Origin: Mactra quadrangularis | Taxonomy: Eukaryota > Mollusca > Bivalvia > Venerida > Mactridae | Reading direction: 5' to 3' | NCBI GenBank assembly: GCA_025267735.1 | Contig: CM046307.1 | Coordinates: 186,001-250,000, forward strand | DNA length: 64,000 nucleotides | Shown here: positions 62,301 to 64,000 of the stretch, one piece after another | Layout: each line of letters starts with the position of its first letter | How positions within the stretch are numbered: the first letter of the stretch is position 1 | Notes under the pieces: generated by a model | What the model saw: the letters and a program-made list of their open reading frames with translations, nothing else | Database searches by the model: none | What the model was told of the DNA's origin: nothing | Translations under genes and position numbers: made by a program

Positions 62301-63593
62301 ACTAATCTATGGCAAAGATACAAGGTATCTCAATCTTAACAAACTACATTGTCAGTTATCCCAAGATACATTACTCCCCTATGCTGCGTTATGTACCGTG
62401 GGCCATTGGGTGAGGAAAATCTCTTAATTATGAATATTGATGAAACAGTTTCATTGGTTCTGCTAGGAAACCTCTTCGGAAAACTAGCCAATATGTTGAA
62501 TGAAATTACGCAACCATTTTGAGAAAATAAGCATGTGCATTGGTTTCTATTTTATGTAAGGAAATCCCAGTATGACGTCATTATTATTGAGTATTTAATC
62601 GTAACATGCGATTTTATTGGAAGAAGATTGGTCTCCCCTGCCTCATGCATATTCATGAAAGCGATATTTCGCCAGCCAAATTGCCCACAGTACGTATGGT
62701 GTGTGACGGAAGAAAGTACTGTGGTTGTTGACAATGAACAAACTACCACAATAACAAAATTTATTATTAGTAATAAAAATAATAGTAATAATTATAATGA
62801 AGAATTTTATTTAAAAAAGGCTACATATTTGGATAAATCAAATCTTCCTTGTGGATCTCTGGACAATATTGTTTATTACTTTGATGTTTTTTTTACAATT
62901 TAGTTTTTACCATATGACTATAGTATATGACTTTCTGTAGCTGTAATATCTGATAAGCATGTAGAAGAAAATCTGTCATTGATTTTCCCCCAAAGAATAC
63001 CCTATAAAATAGCTTATTAATTGTTCTGCTCAATGTTAAGAATGATCTTATTCATTTAGCCTTAATATGCTGTCAGAGATCTATAAAGGTTTTCAAATAT
63101 AAAATGCTCACTTTTTTTATGTCTGTCATTCATTGTGCTGAACATAGATAGCTAAAACTTTGGTCCTCACCTGAATAATACTCTAAAAATGTTAACCTGT
63201 CAATCAGTTTCACTTCATGCATGCATATACATGTACTAGTATTCTTAATGCATACCTACAAGATGTACATGTTAGTCTATTTTTCCATCACAATATGACC
63301 TTCATAAGTTGAGGTTTCGTAAAAGCCAAACAAAGTTACCCATTTTTGTTCAACTACTTTGTGTGGCCAGCACACGTCCAAGTCAAAAACACCATTATAT
63401 ACACACACAATGTGTATAGTCTATGCTGGCCACCTGTGGGTCTTTTAGACTGTAAGCAGTAAAACTAACTTGTAAAATGTTATTGTATTTTTATTTTAGT
63501 TTTTCAACACTGTTCGTTATGTTATTGGTGGAGAACCTTATTCCCTACAAGATATTGAGAATGGTGTTTTAAGAGCTAACAGGAAAGGAATGG
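56319..63593 (+). CDS. glutaredoxin-DEP-DUF547 protein, 3' end outside window
   Basis: Seven exons seen: 56319-56624, 57132-57237, 59208-59369, 60269-60436, 61441-61514, 62127-62324, 63500-63593. The frame is continuous (1108 nt, 369 codons) and ends in a donor ATGG|GTAATT, so the gene continues. Residues about 32-112 are a glutaredoxin domain with active site C42-P-H-C45, T82-V-P84 and the G94-G95 loop, so a dithiol thioltransferase. Residues about 148-220 are a DEP domain (LRKSGLI, SFIGKEFVDWV, ALIDRHFGHQL). From about 265 on is DUF547 (EEKLAFFINIYNALVIHG). An in-frame TAA lies five codons before ATG 56319. A second ATG at 56385 (M23) would remove a basic, acid-free leader (MTYLWRHSKSVLKVIS) that resembles a mitochondrial presequence. 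The same three-domain order is known to me from plant proteins. Substrate and role are unknown. Confidence 0.92.
57250..57545 (+). pseudogene. non-LTR retrotransposon 3' end relic
   Basis: A short frame LKYFKKKLKPYLFLNYY (57321-57383, then TGA) matches the usual end of a non-LTR ORF2. It is followed by a 3' UTR ending in GCGCTTTTGGACATAATATT and AAAGAGTGCTGTACAAATAT, typical of such elements. 5'-truncated, in intron 2 of the host gene. Confidence 0.6.
57889..58707. repeat. MITE with TAGGGCTCTATA termini
   Basis: TAGGGCTCTATA at the left and GATATAGAGCCCTA at the right are inverted, with many ATATCGATC blocks inside. Flanks GAGTATAT / GTGTATAC are a weak 8-bp duplication, suggesting hAT. The open frame at 57879-58136 has no support. 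Confidence 0.7.
58786..58935. repeat. foldback MITE (TTACCCC family), copy 2
   Basis: TTCAACTGTCATATGTTAAC ... TTAATGTATGTGTCACTGAC and AGTTGAA form inverted arms around ACCCCACTGATTTAAAT. Related to 33440-33605. Confidence 0.75.
58990..59125 (+). repeat. SINE family C fragment
   Basis: Shares TTGTTCCACTCC, AAATGGGTACTTTGAAGGAT and GGGATTTCAATGATCA with the copy at 3914-4130. The tRNA-like head is absent. Confidence 0.6.
59557..59870 (+). repeat. tRNA-derived SINE, family B, full length
   Basis: Head GCTTGCTCAGTTGGTAGCAC (A box), B-box-like GGGTTCGTTTCC, conserved body, tail TGTTGCTACGGCGTTACACC plus CAAACAA repeats. It is the clearest copy after 18450-18765. Confidence 0.85.
61630..61811 (-). 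repeat. tRNA-derived SINE, family C
   Basis: On the minus strand GGGAGCAGTGGTCCAGTGGA (A box) is followed by a B-box-like AGGTCCCAGGTTTTATCC. The body shares GTTCCACTCCACTCAGATGT, AAATGGGTACTGTGAGGGAT and GATCAGGGG with family C. It ends 50 bp before the splice-site array. Confidence 0.7.
61861..62139 (+). repeat. 40-bp tandem array duplicating a 3' splice site (7 units)
   Basis: The unit begins GTTGATGTTTTTATCCTCCA and ends TTTTAGAGAGTTGACTAAAG, starting at 61861, 61901, 61941, 61981, 62021, 62061 and 62101. The last unit runs into the real DUF547 exon at 62127. Each unit therefore contains a branch-point-like GACTAA, a pyrimidine tract, an AG acceptor and the first ten or so exon bases. 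Confidence 0.95.
62380..62740. promoter_or_regulatory. CCAAT/ATTGG-dense, CRE-containing intronic block
   Basis: ATTGG at 62405, 62453, 62539, 62616 and 62627, and CCAAT at 62488, lie within 230 bp. A full CRE (TGACGTCA, 62573-62580) and an octamer-like ATGCATATTCAT near 62645 are also present. It resembles a promoter or enhancer but sits inside an intron with no matching first exon. The open frame here (62535-62903) shows no domain or splice context. Confidence 0.4.
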
Positions 63594-64000
63594 GTAATTA
63601 TTGACTTATTTTTATTAAGTACACATACCCAGCGCTCATATGGGTTATTAACTACAATGTAGTTAGAAATGTAGGAGTAGTGGTCCAATGGAAGGATGCC
63701 TTTTTTGAGGTTAAGAGGTCTGAGTTAGAATCCTGAAGGTGATAATTTCCTTGAGCAAGGAAATACCCTGCTTGGTGTAATCTACAATTTAGGTATAATT
63801 TAAAAGTTATTTGTTGATTACAGAATAATTGAATAAAATACTCACCTGGAAGATTGTAAATTGATACAAGTACCAATAGCCTGATGACTTGGAGTAAAAA
63901 CTGTAAGCGTGCAAAAGCATAAACCTAAATTAAACACGAAATATCTTTAACTAGATTTTTGGCCCAATGCAGGGTTAATTTTGTTTAAACTGTAAATAAT
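63594..64000. other. intron of the DUF547 gene with SINE fragment
   Basis: Intronic to the window end. A family C tRNA-like head (GTAGTGGTCCAATGGAAGGA) and CCTTGAGCAAGGAAATACCC occur at about 63675-63790. Confidence 0.5.

Noticed and set aside
62535..62903. 122-codon open frame
   Set aside because: No domain, no splice context, low-complexity Asn-rich end; it lies in an intron over the CCAAT-rich block.

Overview
The window is AT-rich, intron-rich animal DNA, most likely from a mollusc and probably a bivalve. This rests on gene content (a secreted fibrinogen-related lectin, DEK, a glutaredoxin-DEP-DUF547 fusion), on GT-AG introns packed with short non-autonomous elements, and on several tRNA-derived SINE families. 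One MITE family carries GGAC-rich tracts and pyrimidine/TTCGAAG ends of a kind I recall from bivalve genomes. The species assignment is inference.

Layout: 1-8036 is gene-free, repeat-bearing flank. 8037-31218 (minus) is a complete 15-coding-exon cytosolic acetyl-CoA synthetase (ACSS2-like, 682 aa). Its fourth coding exon exists in two alternative 73-nt versions 5 kb apart. Its introns hold five same-orientation MITEs (four in introns, one just downstream), a decayed hAT-type transposase gene, SINEs and other MITEs. 31219-35094 holds the promoter side of that gene, an orphan candidate first exon (31709-31795) and repeats. 35095-36345 (minus) is an intronless 416-aa fibrinogen-domain protein. 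36346-43114 is repeat-rich intergenic DNA with a foldback element, a 39-bp minisatellite and a non-LTR retrotransposon relic. 43115-52710 (minus) is a complete 12-coding-exon DEK gene (451 aa). 52711-56318 separates DEK from a divergent plus-strand gene. 56319 to beyond the window end (plus) is a glutaredoxin-DEP-DUF547 gene, with seven exons visible.

The genes are unrelated single eukaryotic loci, not an operon. ACSS makes acetyl-CoA from acetate and DEK is a chromatin protein, so both touch acetylation and chromatin biology only in a general sense. The two most unusual features are splicing architectures. The first is a frame-enforced, mutually exclusive exon pair in the CoA-site region of ACSS. 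The second is a 40-bp tandem array that repeats the 3' splice site of the DUF547 exon seven times; every upstream copy leads to an immediate in-frame stop.

Exon boundaries were deduced by hand from GT/AG sites, frame continuity and homology to remembered families. They close perfectly in frame for ACSS and DEK, but no transcript data were available.
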